Made by a program: the position numbers and the translations under genes. Below the pieces are notes generated by a model that saw nothing but the letters and a program-made list of their open reading frames with translations, was not told where the DNA came from and ran no database searches. Shown here one piece after another: positions 45,627-55,963 of a DNA stretch of 61,906 bases (its first letter is position 1; every line of letters begins with the position of its first letter). Where the stretch lies: assembly GCA_020445745.1 (NCBI GenBank), contig JAGRGB010000175.1:1-61906 (forward strand). The letters are read 5' to 3'. The stretch is from Rhodocyclaceae bacterium (GTDB lineage Bacteria; Pseudomonadota; Gammaproteobacteria; Burkholderiales; Rhodocyclaceae).

Positions 45627-46430
45627 TCACGTCGCCTCGCCGTCCAGCCAGGACAGGATCAGCCCGGCGACCTCGTGCCAGCCCTGTTCCAGCATCATGC
45701 CGTGCCCCAGGTCGGGCAGGATATGGGCTTCGACACCGTAGCTGCGCGCGGTCATGCGCACCTGTCCGGCGGGCATCAGTTCGTCGTGGCGGGCGCCGAT
45801 CACCAGCATCGGCACCTGCGCGACGCGGTGCAGACGAGGCAGATCGAACATGCTCATGTCCCAGATCGCCCGGTGCGATTCCGGCTGCGAGGCGCGCAGA
45901 TAGCGTTTCAGGTCGTCGTCGGCGACCGGCTGGTGGAACAGCGCGTCGCGCAGGCTGCCGGCATCGACCCGGCCGCCGCCGAGCAGACTGGTGAACTGGT
46001 TCATCAGCGCCGGTCGGCGCCAGGCCAGCCCCATGGCCGACGACATCAGCCCCTGCGGCGGCACCGACGACATCAGCACCGCGCCGGCAGCCGTGGCCCG
46101 CTCGAGGTACTTCTGCACCACGAAGCCGCCCATCGAATGGCCGATCAGCACCGGCGGCTCGGACAGTCTGCCGACGACGCGGGCGACGTCGGCGACGTAG
46201 TCCTGAATCGAGTAATGATCGAGCCGCGAGCGGTCGGGACTGCCGCCGTGGCCCGACAGCGACAGCGCGTGGGCCTCGAATCCGTGGTCGGCAAAGAACG
46301 GCAGGAAGTGTTCGTCCCAGCACCACGCGCCGGCGTAGGCGCCGTGCACGAACAGCAGCGGCCGCGGGTCGGCCGTGCCCCGCGGCCGCCGGCTCAGCAC
46401 CTCGAGGTCGCACAGGTCGTCGGGCTTCAT
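45627..46430 (-). CDS. Alpha/beta hydrolase
   Basis: A 267-residue hydrolase with oxyanion motif FVHGAYAGAWCWDEHF, LSGHGGSP, nucleophile elbow LIGHSMGGFVVQ, acid in GARHDELMP and His in LPDLGHGMMLEQGW. Closest in feel to carboxylesterases or MenH-like enzymes; substrate unknown. Its ATG overlaps the stop of the upstream glutathione transferase gene (ATGA at 46430-46427), so the two form an operon and perhaps a detoxification pair. Confidence 0.87.
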   Translation of the reverse strand: MKPDDLCDLEVLSRRPRGTADPRPLLFVHGAYAGAWCWDEHFLPFFADHGFEAHALSLSGHGGSPDRSRLDHYSIQDYVADVARVVGRLSEPPVLIGHSMGGFVVQKYLERATAAGAVLMSSVPPQGLMSSAMGLAWRRPALMNQFTSLLGGGRVDAGSLRDALFHQPVADDDLKRYLRASQPESHRAIWDMSMFDLPRLHRVAQVPMLVIGARHDELMPAGQVRMTARSYGVEAHILPDLGHGMMLEQGWHEVAGLILSWLDGEAT

Positions 46431-47053
46431 GCTGGAACCTCCATGCCGCGCTGGACCGCCGGACGGCAGCCGATGCGCTCGTACCACGCGGCCACCGCCG
46501 GGTAGTCCGCGAGCTCGACCTGCTGCCACGGATGGCGCGCGACCCAGGGATACGTGGCGATGTCGGCGATCGAGTAGTCGTCGCCCGCAAGCCATTCGCG
46601 CTCGGCCAGGCGCCGCTCGAGCACGGCGTACAGCCGGCGCGCCTCTGCGCAGTAGCGCCGGATCGCGTACGGCACCTGCTCGTCGGCAAAGCGCAGGAAG
46701 TGGTGGACCTGACCGAAGGTCGGCCCGATGCCGCCCATCTGGAACATCAGCCACTGCAGCACGTCGTAGCGGCTGCGTGGATCGCGCGGCAGCAGGCGCC
46801 CGGATTTCTCGGCGAGGTAGATCAGGATCGCGCCGGACTCGAACACCACGATCGGCCGCGTGTCCGGCCCCTCCGGATCGATGATCACCGGTATCTTGCT
46901 GTTCGGGCTGAGGGCCAGGAACTCCGCCGAGAATTGGGCCCGTCGCGTGATGTCGACCGGGCGGACCTCGTAGTCCAGACCGAGTTCTTCGAGCATGATG
47001 GAGACCTTGCGCCCGTTGGGGGTGGTCCAGGTGTACAGGGCGAGCATTGTCAT
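46427..47053 (-). CDS. Glutathione S-transferase (YghU/YfcG-like)
   Basis: A 208-residue Nu-class-like GST. The N-terminus LYTWTTPNGRKVSIMLEELGLDYEVRPVDI and the glutathione site NSKIPVIIDPEG followed by VFESGAILIYLAEKSGRLLP match YfcG/YghU, which are disulfide-bond reductases active on glutathione conjugates. The C-terminal domain has QWLMFQMGGIGPTFGQVHHF and DYSIADIATYPWV. Two in-frame ATGs (47053, 47047) are possible starts and neither has a strong ribosome site. Confidence 0.9.
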   Translation of the reverse strand: MTMLALYTWTTPNGRKVSIMLEELGLDYEVRPVDITRRAQFSAEFLALSPNSKIPVIIDPEGPDTRPIVVFESGAILIYLAEKSGRLLPRDPRSRYDVLQWLMFQMGGIGPTFGQVHHFLRFADEQVPYAIRRYCAEARRLYAVLERRLAEREWLAGDDYSIADIATYPWVARHPWQQVELADYPAVAAWYERIGCRPAVQRGMEVPA

Positions 47054-47202
47054 GTCCGGTTTGCGCCTCGCAGAATATATCAAGGAGTGCACCCGATTTC
47101 GCGCGCAGCGCGACACGACGCCGCATATATCTCGAGACTCCCAGGAACGGATTTCCGCCTGCAGGGCGGATGTCACCGGCGTGGCGCCGCGCCGGATGCC
47201 GG

Positions 47203-49107
47203 CTAGAGAGGCCCCCTTGCGGCGAAATCCACCCGGTCGATGACGCCTCCGTCCGGCGCCAGCAGTTCGAGCCGGTAGCGCCCGGCACGGGGGGACCAGC
47301 GCACCCGGCCGCCGCGTCCCAGCTCCCGACCGTCCAGCCGCCAGCGCAATTCCGCCAGCGGCGGCCAGGCGACGAACTCGACACTGAAGCCGGGCTCGGT
47401 CTCGGCGGCGCGACCATCGACGATGCTGCGGGCGCCGGGCACGACGATGCGCGCCAGCCGCGGCGGAATGCGACCGGCAGCCGCTTCGTGGCCGGTGATG
47501 ATCCACTCCTGTCGCGGCGCTTCGGTCGCCGCGAACACCACCTGGTGCTCGCGGACGCCGTCCGGGACCGCCGGCGGCGCGCACGGTTCCAGCCCGCCCG
47601 CGGCGAGCTCCGCCACCACCGACTGCAGACTGTGCTCGGCACCGGCGCCTTCGGCGCGTGCCAGCAGCCTGTGACCGCCGACGCTGGCAGCCACCAGCGC
47701 GCCCTGCCCGCCGACCACCAGCGGCATCCAGCGCACACAATCGCGGCCGTCGATGGTGGCCCACATCTGCCGCCAGACGAAGGCCGCGGCAGGAGACAGC
47801 AGCCGCGGCCCCTCCCCGGCGCCCCGATCCCGGCGCCAGCGCACCGTGCGCCAGCGTCCATCGCCGGTCAGCGCCACCAGCAGGCCAAGCAGATCGAGTG
47901 CATCGGAATCGTCCGGCGCCTTGCCGAGATCCGCCAGCACCGCGCGCGACGAGCCCAGATGATCGTCGAGCAGGGGTCCGAGCGGCGCCTGCGAGAAGTC
48001 GCCCTCGCGCAGCCAGCGCCGCAGGCTGCGCCATTGCGCCGGCGGACCGCCGGCGACCGGCTGCCGCGCCAGCAGGCTGGCAGCACCGACGGTTCCGCCG
48101 TCCACCGCTCGCGCCAGGGCCAGCATTCGCGCCGCGAGCCCCTCCGGTACGCGCTCGGTCAGCGGATCGGGCCGCGTCGCGGGTGCCGCGTAGGCGCGCA
48201 CCACGGCGTCTTCGTCGGCAATCACCACGGCGGCGCGGCGCGTGGCGGGGAGCTGCGCCAGCCGCGCTTCCAGTTGCCGCTGCAGCTCGGCGTCGATGTG
48301 GCTGGCCACCTGCTGCCCGCCGCCGCCGGCGACCCGCGCCAGCAACGCCGCGGCGGCCCCGTGCCGGGGCGGCGGACTGCCCCGGTCGAGATCGGCGGCA
48401 AGGCCGTTCAGCCGCTGGCAGTCGGCCTCGTCGGCGATCCGCCGAAGCAGCCGGCAGGCGCGCTGGGCCACCCGCCGTGGCGATGCATCGGGCGCCCGCA
48501 GCAGCACCGCCAGGATCGCCGCTTCCGGCGCCTCGAGCCGGTCCGGCGCCTTGCGGAACAGGCCCCACGCGGCGGCCGTGATGCCCTGCAGAGGGCCCCG
48601 GAAGACTGCGAGGTTGAGATAGGCCTCGAGAATCTGTTCCTTGCTCCAGTGTTCTTCCAGCTCGGCCGCGGCCTGGGCCTGATCCCATTTCTGGGCGATC
48701 GTCCGTCGCCCCCCGTGTTCGGCGCTCGGTATCAGGGCCGGATCGAGCATGCTCGCCATCTGCATCGACAGGGTGGAGGCGCCGCGCAGCCGATCCGACC
48801 ACAGGTTCTGCCACAGGGCCGCCACGAAGGCGCGCCAGTCCACGCCGGAATGCTCGAAGAAGCGACGGTCCTCGGCCATCAGCAGGGTGCGCAGCATCGG
48901 CTGCGGCAGGGAGCGCAGCGGCGCCCATTCGAGGCGCAGGTTCTGGTACGGACGGAACTCCTCGGCGAGCGCCCGGCCCTCGCGGTCGAGCAGCACCACG
49001 GTCGACGGCTGCAGGCCGTCACGGATGACCTCGAACGGTGGCGTCAGGGCCGCCACCGGCAGCGACGCCACCAGCACCAGCACGAACGCCGCGAACCGGG
49101 ACTTCAT
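47203..49107 (-). CDS. pbpC: PBP1C-like glycosyltransferase with degenerate transpeptidase domain
   Basis: A 634-residue envelope protein. After a signal anchor, a GT51 peptidoglycan glycosyltransferase domain is intact: [17 protein letters not shown] with the catalytic Glu, [15 protein letters not shown], and [32 protein letters not shown]. The following transpeptidase region (about 260-520) keeps landmarks such as [15 protein letters not shown] but shows no SxxK, SxN or KTG motif. The C-terminal BiPBP_C domain ([23 protein letters not shown]) is present. It should polymerise glycan but not cross-link. Its ATG overlaps the cca stop. Confidence 0.85.
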   Translation of the reverse strand: MKSRFAAFVLVLVASLPVAALTPPFEVIRDGLQPSTVVLLDREGRALAEEFRPYQNLRLEWAPLRSLPQPMLRTLLMAEDRRFFEHSGVDWRAFVAALWQNLWSDRLRGASTLSMQMASMLDPALIPSAEHGGRRTIAQKWDQAQAAAELEEHWSKEQILEAYLNLAVFRGPLQGITAAAWGLFRKAPDRLEAPEAAILAVLLRAPDASPRRVAQRACRLLRRIADEADCQRLNGLAADLDRGSPPPRHGAAAALLARVAGGGGQQVASHIDAELQRQLEARLAQLPATRRAAVVIADEDAVVRAYAAPATRPDPLTERVPEGLAARMLALARAVDGGTVGAASLLARQPVAGGPPAQWRSLRRWLREGDFSQAPLGPLLDDHLGSSRAVLADLGKAPDDSDALDLLGLLVALTGDGRWRTVRWRRDRGAGEGPRLLSPAAAFVWRQMWATIDGRDCVRWMPLVVGGQGALVAASVGGHRLLARAEGAGAEHSLQSVVAELAAGGLEPCAPPAVPDGVREHQVVFAATEAPRQEWIITGHEAAAGRIPPRLARIVVPGARSIVDGRAAETEPGFSVEFVAWPPLAELRWRLDGRELGRGGRVRWSPRAGRYRLELLAPDGGVIDRVDFAARGPL

Positions 49108-50201
49108 CCGGCGATCGCCGCCTCGACCGCTGCCAGACGGGCGTCGCGCACCAGCTTCGCGATCCGGCCAGGCTCGTCCGCGCCACGGGCGACCGCCCCG
49201 GCATCGACCGCACGCGCCGCATCCAGCGCCCGCTGCAGCAACGCCACCTGGGGGGCCGCGCGATCGCCACTGCAGATGCGCACGACGCGCAGCATCTGGT
49301 GGAAGCGCTGCGGGCGCCGCAAGCCGTCGCCGCGCTCGATCAAGGCCAACAGTGCACCGGCGTCGCGGTCCCGGACAGCGAGCATCGCGGCCGACTCGCG
49401 CAACACCAGCAGGCACAGTTCGCGGCAGTCGCCGGGCAGTCTCAGGCGCTCGGCGACCGCGGCGGCCCGCGATTCGGCCTGCGGCGGGGGTGGCAACCAC
49501 AGGCAGGCCCAGCGCACGGCCAGCGAGTCGTCGTCCGCCACCCGCGACAGCGACGCGAAGGCAAGGTCGCGACCGGCGAGCTCGGGCAGCAGCCGCTCGA
49601 GCGCGCCGCAGCCGGCCAGCACCTCGAACATCCTGGTCGGCGCGCTCGCCATCAGCCCGCGTGCGATCTCCTGCCATACCCGCTCGGCGACCAGCGTGTC
49701 CACCTCGCCGTCGGCCACCATCCGACGACACAGTTCCAGGGTTTCCGATGCCACTTCGAAATCCGGAAATCGTGCCGCGAAGCGGGCGAGGCGCAGGATC
49801 CGCACCGGATCCTCGGCGAACGCCGGGCTGACATGGCGCAGCAGGCGGCGCTCGAGGTCGACGCGCCCGCCCCAGGGGTCCACCAGGCGACCGTCCTGCG
49901 ACAGCGCCATGGCATTGATGGTCAGGTCACGACGCCTCAGATCCTGTTCCAGCGTCACGCTCGGATCGGCGTGAAACACGAAGCCCCGGTAGCCGGGCGC
50001 CGACTTGCGCTCGGTGCGGGCGAGGGCGTATTCCTCGTGGGTGTCCGGATGCAGGAACACCGGGAAATCCCTGCCCACGGCCTTGAAGCCGCGGGCCAGC
50101 ATGTCGTCGGGCGTGGCGCCGACGACGACATAGTCGCGATCCTCGACCTCGAGGCCGAGGATCCGATCCCGTACCGCTCCGCCGACCGTGTACACCTCCA
50201 C
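49104..50201 (-). CDS. cca: CCA-adding tRNA nucleotidyltransferase
   Basis: Adds or repairs the 3' CCA of tRNAs. GTG 50201 is chosen as start because it gives [12 protein letters not shown], matching the family opening. The 365-residue protein has [29 protein letters not shown] (metal-binding acidic residues), RTERK, the nucleotide-selecting [14 protein letters not shown], and [20 protein letters not shown] see no clear HD-phosphohydrolase motif, so it may lack the phosphatase activity of E. coli Cca. It starts 13 bases after the epimerase gene and overlaps the PBP gene. Confidence 0.93.
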   Translation of the reverse strand: MEVYTVGGAVRDRILGLEVEDRDYVVVGATPDDMLARGFKAVGRDFPVFLHPDTHEEYALARTERKSAPGYRGFVFHADPSVTLEQDLRRRDLTINAMALSQDGRLVDPWGGRVDLERRLLRHVSPAFAEDPVRILRLARFAARFPDFEVASETLELCRRMVADGEVDTLVAERVWQEIARGLMASAPTRMFEVLAGCGALERLLPELAGRDLAFASLSRVADDDSLAVRWACLWLPPPPQAESRAAAVAERLRLPGDCRELCLLVLRESAAMLAVRDRDAGALLALIERGDGLRRPQRFHQMLRVVRICSGDRAAPQVALLQRALDAARAVDAGAVARGADEPGRIAKLVRDARLAAVEAAIAG

Positions 50202-50214
50202 CGCAGCAGCCGGC

Positions 50215-51174
50215 TCAGACCTCCCGCCCCCGCTGGGCGAGGCCGAAGAACGACGCCCGCCGGCGCTGCGGCGACAGATACAGCGGCGCGATCGCCTCGA
50301 GCGCGGTGGGCGTGGCACCGAACGGCAACGGCTCGCCCTCGACGACGCTGTCCTTCTGCAAGGATCGCAGGTTGTCGCGGCTCAGCGGCGGATTGGGCAG
50401 GCGCTCCATCAGTGCGGCCTGGAACATCGCCACCGCTTGCGGCAGCGGAATCACCAGGCCGCGGTGGCCGCTGACCTCGCCGGCGTATTCGACCAGCTGT
50501 TCCAGCGTATAGACACGCGGCCCGGCCGCCTCCCAGGTCTGGCCGACGGCCTCCGGCCACGCCAGGCAGTCGGCCAGCAGCTCTGCGACGTCTTCGACGT
50601 ACACCGGCTGCATGCGCGCCTTGGCGCCGCCGATCGGCAGCAGCGGCATGAACCTCAGCAGGCCGGCGAACATGTTCAGGAAGTGGTCGCCAGGGCCGAA
50701 GATCACCGACGGACGAACGATGGTCCATCCCAGCTTGCGCCCTGCCGCGCGGATCGCCGCTTCGCCGGCGGCCTTCGAGCGCAGGTATTCGGAAGGCCCG
50801 TCGGCGGCGGCACCGAGCGCGCTGACGTGTACCAGGCGGCGCACCCGCTTCTTGTCGCAGGCCGCGACCAGACGCCGCGGCAGCTCCACATGAACCTTCG
50901 CGAACTCCGGCCCATAGGGCTTGCCGGTGGGGGAATGCAGCACCGCCACCAGATTCACGACCGCATCGACGCCGTCGAGCAGCCCCTCGAGCGCGGCATC
51001 GTCGTGGATGTTCGCCTCGATCACGTCGACCGTCGGCAGCGGCAGCAGATGCCCCGCGCGGCTGCGTCGCCGGGTCGGGATGCGCACCCGCAGGCCACGA
51101 TCGGCGAGACGGTTGGCAAGCGAAGTGCCGACGAAACCGCTGCCGCCGAGCACCAGAACCTGTTCGAGCTTCAT
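50215..51174 (-). CDS. NDUFA9-like NAD(P)-binding epimerase
   Basis: A 319-residue atypical short-chain dehydrogenase. The cofactor motif [21 protein letters not shown] starts the protein. [34 protein letters not shown] and [15 protein letters not shown] follow. It lacks a clear YxxxK pair: [11 protein letters not shown] offers only a Tyr and Lys in an altered spacing. Related proteins include complex I accessory subunit NDUFA9, which may bind a quinone or NADPH structurally. Encoded between slt and cca, as in many Betaproteobacteria. Confidence 0.87.
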   Translation of the reverse strand: MKLEQVLVLGGSGFVGTSLANRLADRGLRVRIPTRRRSRAGHLLPLPTVDVIEANIHDDAALEGLLDGVDAVVNLVAVLHSPTGKPYGPEFAKVHVELPRRLVAACDKKRVRRLVHVSALGAAADGPSEYLRSKAAGEAAIRAAGRKLGWTIVRPSVIFGPGDHFLNMFAGLLRFMPLLPIGGAKARMQPVYVEDVAELLADCLAWPEAVGQTWEAAGPRVYTLEQLVEYAGEVSGHRGLVIPLPQAVAMFQAALMERLPNPPLSRDNLRSLQKDSVVEGEPLPFGATPTALEAIAPLYLSPQRRRASFFGLAQRGREV

Positions 51175-51199
51175 TGCTGGCTTCTCCTCTTGGATTTCT

Positions 51200-53125
51200 T
51201 CATTGCGCCGGACGAATGGTACCTAACCGCCCCTTCAGCGACTGCGGTTTGCCCTCGAACAGCGCGCCATACACTACCGCGTTGGCCATCACCTGCTTGA
51301 CGTAGCGCCGGGTCTCGTCGAAGGGGATGGTTTCGGCGTAGATCGCCCCTTCCAGCGGCCGTGGGTCTCGCCAGCGGCGGGCGCGCCCCGGGCCCGCGTT
51401 GTATCCGGCCGAAGCGAGTACCGGATGATTGTCGAGCCCCTCCATGACCATCCGCATGTAGTGGGTACCGATCATGACGTTGTTTTCCGGTTTGCGCAGC
51501 CAGTTGACGCTGAAGCCGCGCACCCCGATCTTGCGCGCGACCCAGCGCCCGGTGGCCGGCATGATCTGCATCAGCCCCTGGGCGCCGGCGCTCGAGCGCG
51601 CTGCCGGCACGAAACGGCTCTCCTGCCGCATCAGCCCATACACCCAGGACAATTCCAGCCCCTGCGCCCGCGCCTGCGGTTCGATCAGCTCGCGATAGGG
51701 GGCGAGGTACCTCAGTTCCATGTCGGCCTGGCGGCTGGCACGTTCGGCCGTGTTGATCGCCCGGTCATAGACTCCGGATTCGGCAGCCAGTGCCGCCGCG
51801 GCTATCAGGAAGTCATCGTCCTTGTCGCGCAGCGACCAATTCCATTCGCGGACCCCTTCGATCCGCATGTCGAGGCCGAACAGCGCCAGCGCCCTCTGCA
51901 GTCCCGGGTCCGAGCGTGCCTGTTCGCGGGCGGCGCGGCGCAGTTCCGGCTGCATCGCCGGCGCCTCGAAGCGGCGACCCAGTTCCTCGGCGGCCAGCAA
52001 GCCGTAGAAATCGGTGCCGTCGGCGATCCGGGCGTACTGGTAAACCGCAGCCGCGGCGTCGCCGCCGTCCGCCATCGCCCGCCCGAGCCAATAGATCCAC
52101 GCCGATTCGCCGCGCATCGCTTCGGGCATGCCCTCGATCGCCCAGCGCACCGCCTTCCAGTCGGTCGCGCGCAACGCCGCCCGCACCCGCCATGCGTACT
52201 GCTCGTCGGCCAGCGCAGCGTCGCCGGCGGCGCGATACCACTTGAGCGCTTCCGGCAGATGCTGTTCCGCGCCGCGCCAGCCGAGGATGCCATAGAAATG
52301 GGCCCGCTCCCCCGCCTTGAAGCGGTCGAACAGGCGCTGGAAGCGGAAATGGGCCTGGGCCGCATCGTCCCGGGCAATTCCGGCCAGCGCGGCCAGCGCC
52401 AGCTCGCGCCCGCTGCGGGTGGTCGAGAAATTCACCGGCAGCCGGTCCAGGAAACGCGCCGGCTTGCCGAGCGCCGCGCTCAGTGCCGCCGAATCCGGCG
52501 CGCTGGCGGGGTCCAGCCAGGCGGTCATTGCGCGGGCATCCTTGGCGCGCCGGATGCTCAGGGCCTGGCGTAGCCGCAGCCAGATGTCGTCGCGGTCGAC
52601 CCGCCCTGCCGACACCAGGCGCCCGAGCACGGGAGCGCAGGCATCCACCACGCGCGGACTGTCGCGCCAGATCCGGAGGGCCGGCTCGAGGGCGGTCTGA
52701 TCGCCGAGCAGCAGGCGGCCATGGAGGAAATGGCACTCCACGTCCCGGTCCGGCGACTGCAGTTGCCGGTAGCGGGCGAGCACGGCAGGCCAGTCGCCGT
52801 CCTCCGCGGAACGGCGAATCCAGGCTTCACGCAGGTTCTCTGCCAGCACGCTGCCCTCGTAGCGGCTGACGAAGCGATCGAGCGCAGCCGCGTCCGGCAC
52901 CTGGTCGCGGCGCGCCAGTCGATTGCTGAGCAACCAGTACTCGACGTAGCGCTCCAGCGGATGCGAACCACGCTGCGCCGCCAGTGCCTCGAGCTCGGCT
53001 GCCTTGCCGGTGCGCAGGGCTTCCCGCGCGGCCGTGATGCGCTGGTCTCCCGATATTGCCTGGACGGGCATCGGGATTGCTGCCAGCAGGCCCGTCCAGC
53101 CGGCCAGCAGAAGTACACGCTTCAT
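51200..53125 (-). CDS. slt: Soluble lytic murein transglycosylase
   Basis: Cleaves peptidoglycan glycan strands to 1,6-anhydromuropeptides in the periplasm. The 641-residue protein has a signal peptide (MKRVLLLAGWTGLLAAIPMPVQA), a long superhelical U-shaped domain (about 25-450), and a C-terminal lysozyme-like domain. That domain has the catalytic Glu in GLMRQESRFVPAARSSAGAQGLMQIMPATGRWVA, then NVMIGTHYMRMVM and AGYNAGPGRARRW. It opens the slt-epimerase-cca-pbpC operon; the next gene begins 25 bases later. Confidence 0.94.
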   Translation of the reverse strand: MKRVLLLAGWTGLLAAIPMPVQAISGDQRITAAREALRTGKAAELEALAAQRGSHPLERYVEYWLLSNRLARRDQVPDAAALDRFVSRYEGSVLAENLREAWIRRSAEDGDWPAVLARYRQLQSPDRDVECHFLHGRLLLGDQTALEPALRIWRDSPRVVDACAPVLGRLVSAGRVDRDDIWLRLRQALSIRRAKDARAMTAWLDPASAPDSAALSAALGKPARFLDRLPVNFSTTRSGRELALAALAGIARDDAAQAHFRFQRLFDRFKAGERAHFYGILGWRGAEQHLPEALKWYRAAGDAALADEQYAWRVRAALRATDWKAVRWAIEGMPEAMRGESAWIYWLGRAMADGGDAAAAVYQYARIADGTDFYGLLAAEELGRRFEAPAMQPELRRAAREQARSDPGLQRALALFGLDMRIEGVREWNWSLRDKDDDFLIAAAALAAESGVYDRAINTAERASRQADMELRYLAPYRELIEPQARAQGLELSWVYGLMRQESRFVPAARSSAGAQGLMQIMPATGRWVARKIGVRGFSVNWLRKPENNVMIGTHYMRMVMEGLDNHPVLASAGYNAGPGRARRWRDPRPLEGAIYAETIPFDETRRYVKQVMANAVVYGALFEGKPQSLKGRLGTIRPAQ

Positions 53126-53129
53126 CGCT

Positions 53130-53135
53130 TAGAAT
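53130..53135 (+). promoter_or_regulatory. Candidate -10 of the 5-formyl-THF cyclo-ligase gene
   Basis: TAGAAT is 43 bases before the GTG start at 53179, in the 53-base divergent gap with slt. No clear -35. Confidence 0.3.
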
Positions 53136-53178
53136 TTCCGTTGCTGCAGCCGCCAACATCCTACCCGAGCCACGACCG

Positions 53179-53802
53179 GTGCCCCAGCTTCCCGACATTT
53201 CGGCCCGAAAAAAACGCATCCGGGATGTCGCCATCGCGCGACGGATGGCGATGCCGGATGCTCTGCGACGGACCTCGGACCGGCGCATCGCGGCGCAGCT
53301 CGACGAACTGCTCGCCGGGCTCGGCATCTCGCGCCTCGCCTTCTGCTGGCCGCACCGGGCCGAACCGGATCTGCGGGGCTGGGTGGCCGACTGGCTGCGA
53401 CGCGATCCGCGCCATGCCGCCGCACTGCCGGTGGTGGTGGCGCCGCGGCGACCGATGGTGTTCCGGCAATGGACGCCGACCAGCACGATGGTGGCCGATC
53501 GCTTCGGCATTCCGCATCCGGCCGATGGTGACGCGATTCACCCCGAGCTGGTGCTGGTCCCGGTCAATGCGTTCGACCGCCAGGGCTACCGGATCGGCTA
53601 CGGTGGCGGCTATTTCGACCGCACGCTGGCCACCCTCGATCCGCAGGCAATGGTTGCCGGCATCGCCTATCAGGATGCCGAAGTGCCAAGCGCACTGCCG
53701 CAAGATCACGACGTGCCGATGCACTGGGTGGTGACCGACCGCGGCATGCTCGACTGCCGCCCGGCCACATCACGGGACATGCACCGCCAGGCGCCGCCCT
53801 AG
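53179..53802 (+). CDS. 5-formyltetrahydrofolate cyclo-ligase
   Basis: Converts 5-formyl-THF to 5,10-methenyl-THF with ATP. The 207-residue protein opens ARKKRIRDVAIARRMAMP (basic nucleotide-binding helix), and carries VLVPVNAFDRQGYRIGYGGGYFDRTLA, the diagnostic substrate and phosphate loop, then GIAYQDAEVPSALPQDHDVPMHWVVTD. GTG 53179 is preferred: the upstream in-frame ATG lies inside slt. The 3' end overlaps the convergent sfsA gene by 33 bases. Confidence 0.9.
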   Translation: MPQLPDISARKKRIRDVAIARRMAMPDALRRTSDRRIAAQLDELLAGLGISRLAFCWPHRAEPDLRGWVADWLRRDPRHAAALPVVVAPRRPMVFRQWTPTSTMVADRFGIPHPADGDAIHPELVLVPVNAFDRQGYRIGYGGGYFDRTLATLDPQAMVAGIAYQDAEVPSALPQDHDVPMHWVVTDRGMLDCRPATSRDMHRQAPP

Positions 53803-54474
53803 AACGATTTCATCGGGCGAGACCTCGGCCCCCAATGCCAGCACCTCGACACCGGCCGCGCGCGCGGCCCGCAGACCGCGACCGAAGGCCGGGTCGATTC
53901 GGTCCGCCGGCCGCAGCTCGCGCACGTCGCCGCGCTGGACGCAGAAAACCAGCACCGCGCGGCAGCCGGCGGCGACCTGGGCCGACATTTCCTGCAGGTG
54001 TCGCAGGCCACGCGCGGTGACCGCATCCGGAAAGTAACCGATACCGCCAGCCACCGCAGACGTCACGTTCTTGACCTCGACGTAGCAGGGCGACCGGCCG
54101 TCACCGCCGAGCAGCAGGTCGATGCGACTGTTCGCGCCATAACGGACCTCGCTGCGAATGCTGTCGTAGCCGGCGAGTTCCGGGATCCGCCGGTCCTCGA
54201 TGGCCTCGCGCACGAGGCGGTTGGCGCGGCCGGTGTTGACCCCGACCACTACCCCCGCCGCGGCCTCGACCAGTTCCCAGGTCCACGCCAGCTTGCGCGC
54301 CGGATTGTCCGCGCGAGACAGCCACACCCGCATGCCCGGCTCGGCGCAACCGCTCATCGAGCCGGTGTTGGGACAATGCGCCGTGACCGTGCCATCGGTC
54401 AGGCCAACGTCCGCCAGGAAGCGCTGATAGCGCCGCCGCAGGCGGCCTTCCTGCAAGGCTTGGCCGAAGCGCAT
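53770..54474 (-). CDS. sfsA: SfsA-family protein
   Basis: A 234-residue protein with all SfsA landmarks: LQEGRLRRRYQRFLADVGLTDG, TAHCPNTGSMSGCAEPGMRVWLSRADNPARKLAWTWELV, GVNTGRANRLVREAI, SRIDLLLGGDGRSPCYVEVKNVT, and FPDAVTARGLRHLQEM. First described as a sugar-fermentation stimulator in E. coli. The E-V-K core resembles nuclease folds, and DNA binding was reported, but its role is unsettled. Converges on the cyclo-ligase gene with a 33-base overlap. Confidence 0.93.
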   Translation of the reverse strand: MRFGQALQEGRLRRRYQRFLADVGLTDGTVTAHCPNTGSMSGCAEPGMRVWLSRADNPARKLAWTWELVEAAAGVVVGVNTGRANRLVREAIEDRRIPELAGYDSIRSEVRYGANSRIDLLLGGDGRSPCYVEVKNVTSAVAGGIGYFPDAVTARGLRHLQEMSAQVAAGCRAVLVFCVQRGDVRELRPADRIDPAFGRGLRAARAAGVEVLALGAEVSPDEIVLGRRLAVHVP

Positions 54475-54614
54475 CCAGCAATTATCCCGGACACCGAACC
54501 CGACCGCTCGTCGCTGCCCCCGCGGCCATCATGGCGCGAGACATGCCGGCATCGTCGGGGCGCGCCCGGGGCGGCTGGCGGGATCGTCGCGCGTCCCGGC
54601 GACGACGGGCGCCG

Positions 54615-54872
54615 TCAACCGCGGTGGTTCTCGACGAAGTGCTTGAGCACCAGCTTCAGCGCCGCCACCCGCGGCAGGTTGCCGCACTTGCGCGCATGAT
54701 CGATGTCCTCGCAGATCATGCGCCGGATGCGGCGCTCGCCGGCAGGCGAATGGGTCAGGTAGTTGCCCAGCTCCAGTGCCACCATCTCGGGGATGTGTTC
54801 GTGTTCGGCAATCGCCAGGATTTCGTCCTCGGTGAGTTCCGATAGTTCGATGCAGTCTTCGATCGTCAACAT
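54615..54872 (-). CDS. Conserved small protein of unknown function
   Basis: An 85-residue helical protein, MLTIEDCIELSELTEDEILAIAEHEHIPEM and then ALELGNYLTHSPAGERRIRRMI. It belongs to a family seen widely in Proteobacteria with the same opening, but no function is known to me. ATG 54872 is chosen because family members begin MLTIEDC; GGAGG lies 6 bases upstream. It stands alone between sfsA and the signal peptidase gene. Confidence 0.75.
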   Translation of the reverse strand: MLTIEDCIELSELTEDEILAIAEHEHIPEMVALELGNYLTHSPAGERRIRRMICEDIDHARKCGNLPRVAALKLVLKHFVENHRG

Positions 54873-55052
54873 GGCAACCTCCGTGCTCGCCGGTTCCGTT
54901 TCGTCCGGCCCGCCGGAGCGGGCCGAACCCGCAATGCATGGGCGATCGATTACAGTGGACCACGCCCGCACCGGGCCCGCGTTGACCGGGAACAAGTTCG
55001 ACTACGGGATCGGGGCGCCAAGCCCGCCGGCCGATGGACGGCATCCCGGGGC

Positions 55053-55949
55053 TCAGTGGATGGCCTGTCCCAGCCGCGACCAGCGCACCGCGCCACCGGG
55101 GGCCATCGAAAACCAGACCTGGCGCGCACGGCCTGCCACGTCGCGCAGCGGCACGCTGCCGAAGTGACGCGAATCCTTGCTGTTGCCGCGATTGTCGCCG
55201 AGCACGAAGACCATGCCCGGCGGTACCGTCAGGTCCAGTTCGGCGCCCTCGGTGTCACCCCAGTCGGCCAGCCACTGGCGCCCGTCGATGCGCTCGCTCG
55301 CCGTGCCGTCGTCCGCCGGGGCATCGCCCAGCGCCAGCCGATTGACCCAGACCCGTTTCCCGGTGATTCGCACCCGGTCGCCCGGCAGGCCGATCACGCG
55401 CTTGACATAGACCAGCGTGCGATCGTTCGGATAGGTGAAGATGGCGACGTCGCCGCGCTCGACCGCATGGTCGCAGCCGGGGCAGTTGTAGCTCATGTCG
55501 GCGAACAACACGTCGCCACGCAGTATTGCCGGCGCCATGCTCGACGACGGGATGCGCCACGACGCCACCTGGTGGCCGCGCACGTAGCTCACCAGCACGG
55601 GCAGGATCAGCGCGTTGCAGGTCAGGAAGACCAGCGCATAGACCCCTCCGGTCTGCCACACCTGCCGCGGCGCCCGGGGCCGATGCCGGGCATCGCGCCA
55701 GGCATCGACGATCGAATACGACCAGATCCCCAGCGCCGCCGCCAGGCTCGACACCAGGGCCGGCAGGGTCATTGCCTGCGGCAGCCGAATGGCGAGCCAG
55801 CTCATCAGCGGGACCGAGATCAGCGCAAACGCGAGGAACAGCCAGATCGCCCGGTTGGGTCGCCCGTTGGCGAGCTGGCCGAAGCCGGGCAGGACCATCG
55901 ACATCAGCGCCGCACGCCAATGGGCCGGGAATATTCGTCCGTATCTCAT
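55053..55949 (-). CDS. lepB: Signal peptidase I with extended membrane N-terminus
   Basis: A 298-residue type I signal peptidase. About four hydrophobic segments precede the catalytic part (roughly residues 12-120), which is more than the two in E. coli LepB. The active-site Ser is in IPSSSMAPAILRGD and the general-base Lys in VYVKRVIGLPGDRV; FVLGDNRGNSKDSRHFG closes the site. It is the last gene of an ECF sigma / small membrane protein operon, not the usual lepA-lepB pair, so it is probably a second, conditionally expressed peptidase. Confidence 0.9.
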   Translation of the reverse strand: MRYGRIFPAHWRAALMSMVLPGFGQLANGRPNRAIWLFLAFALISVPLMSWLAIRLPQAMTLPALVSSLAAALGIWSYSIVDAWRDARHRPRAPRQVWQTGGVYALVFLTCNALILPVLVSYVRGHQVASWRIPSSSMAPAILRGDVLFADMSYNCPGCDHAVERGDVAIFTYPNDRTLVYVKRVIGLPGDRVRITGKRVWVNRLALGDAPADDGTASERIDGRQWLADWGDTEGAELDLTVPPGMVFVLGDNRGNSKDSRHFGSVPLRDVAGRARQVWFSMAPGGAVRWSRLGQAIH

Positions 55950-55963
55950 GGCAACACCCTCGT

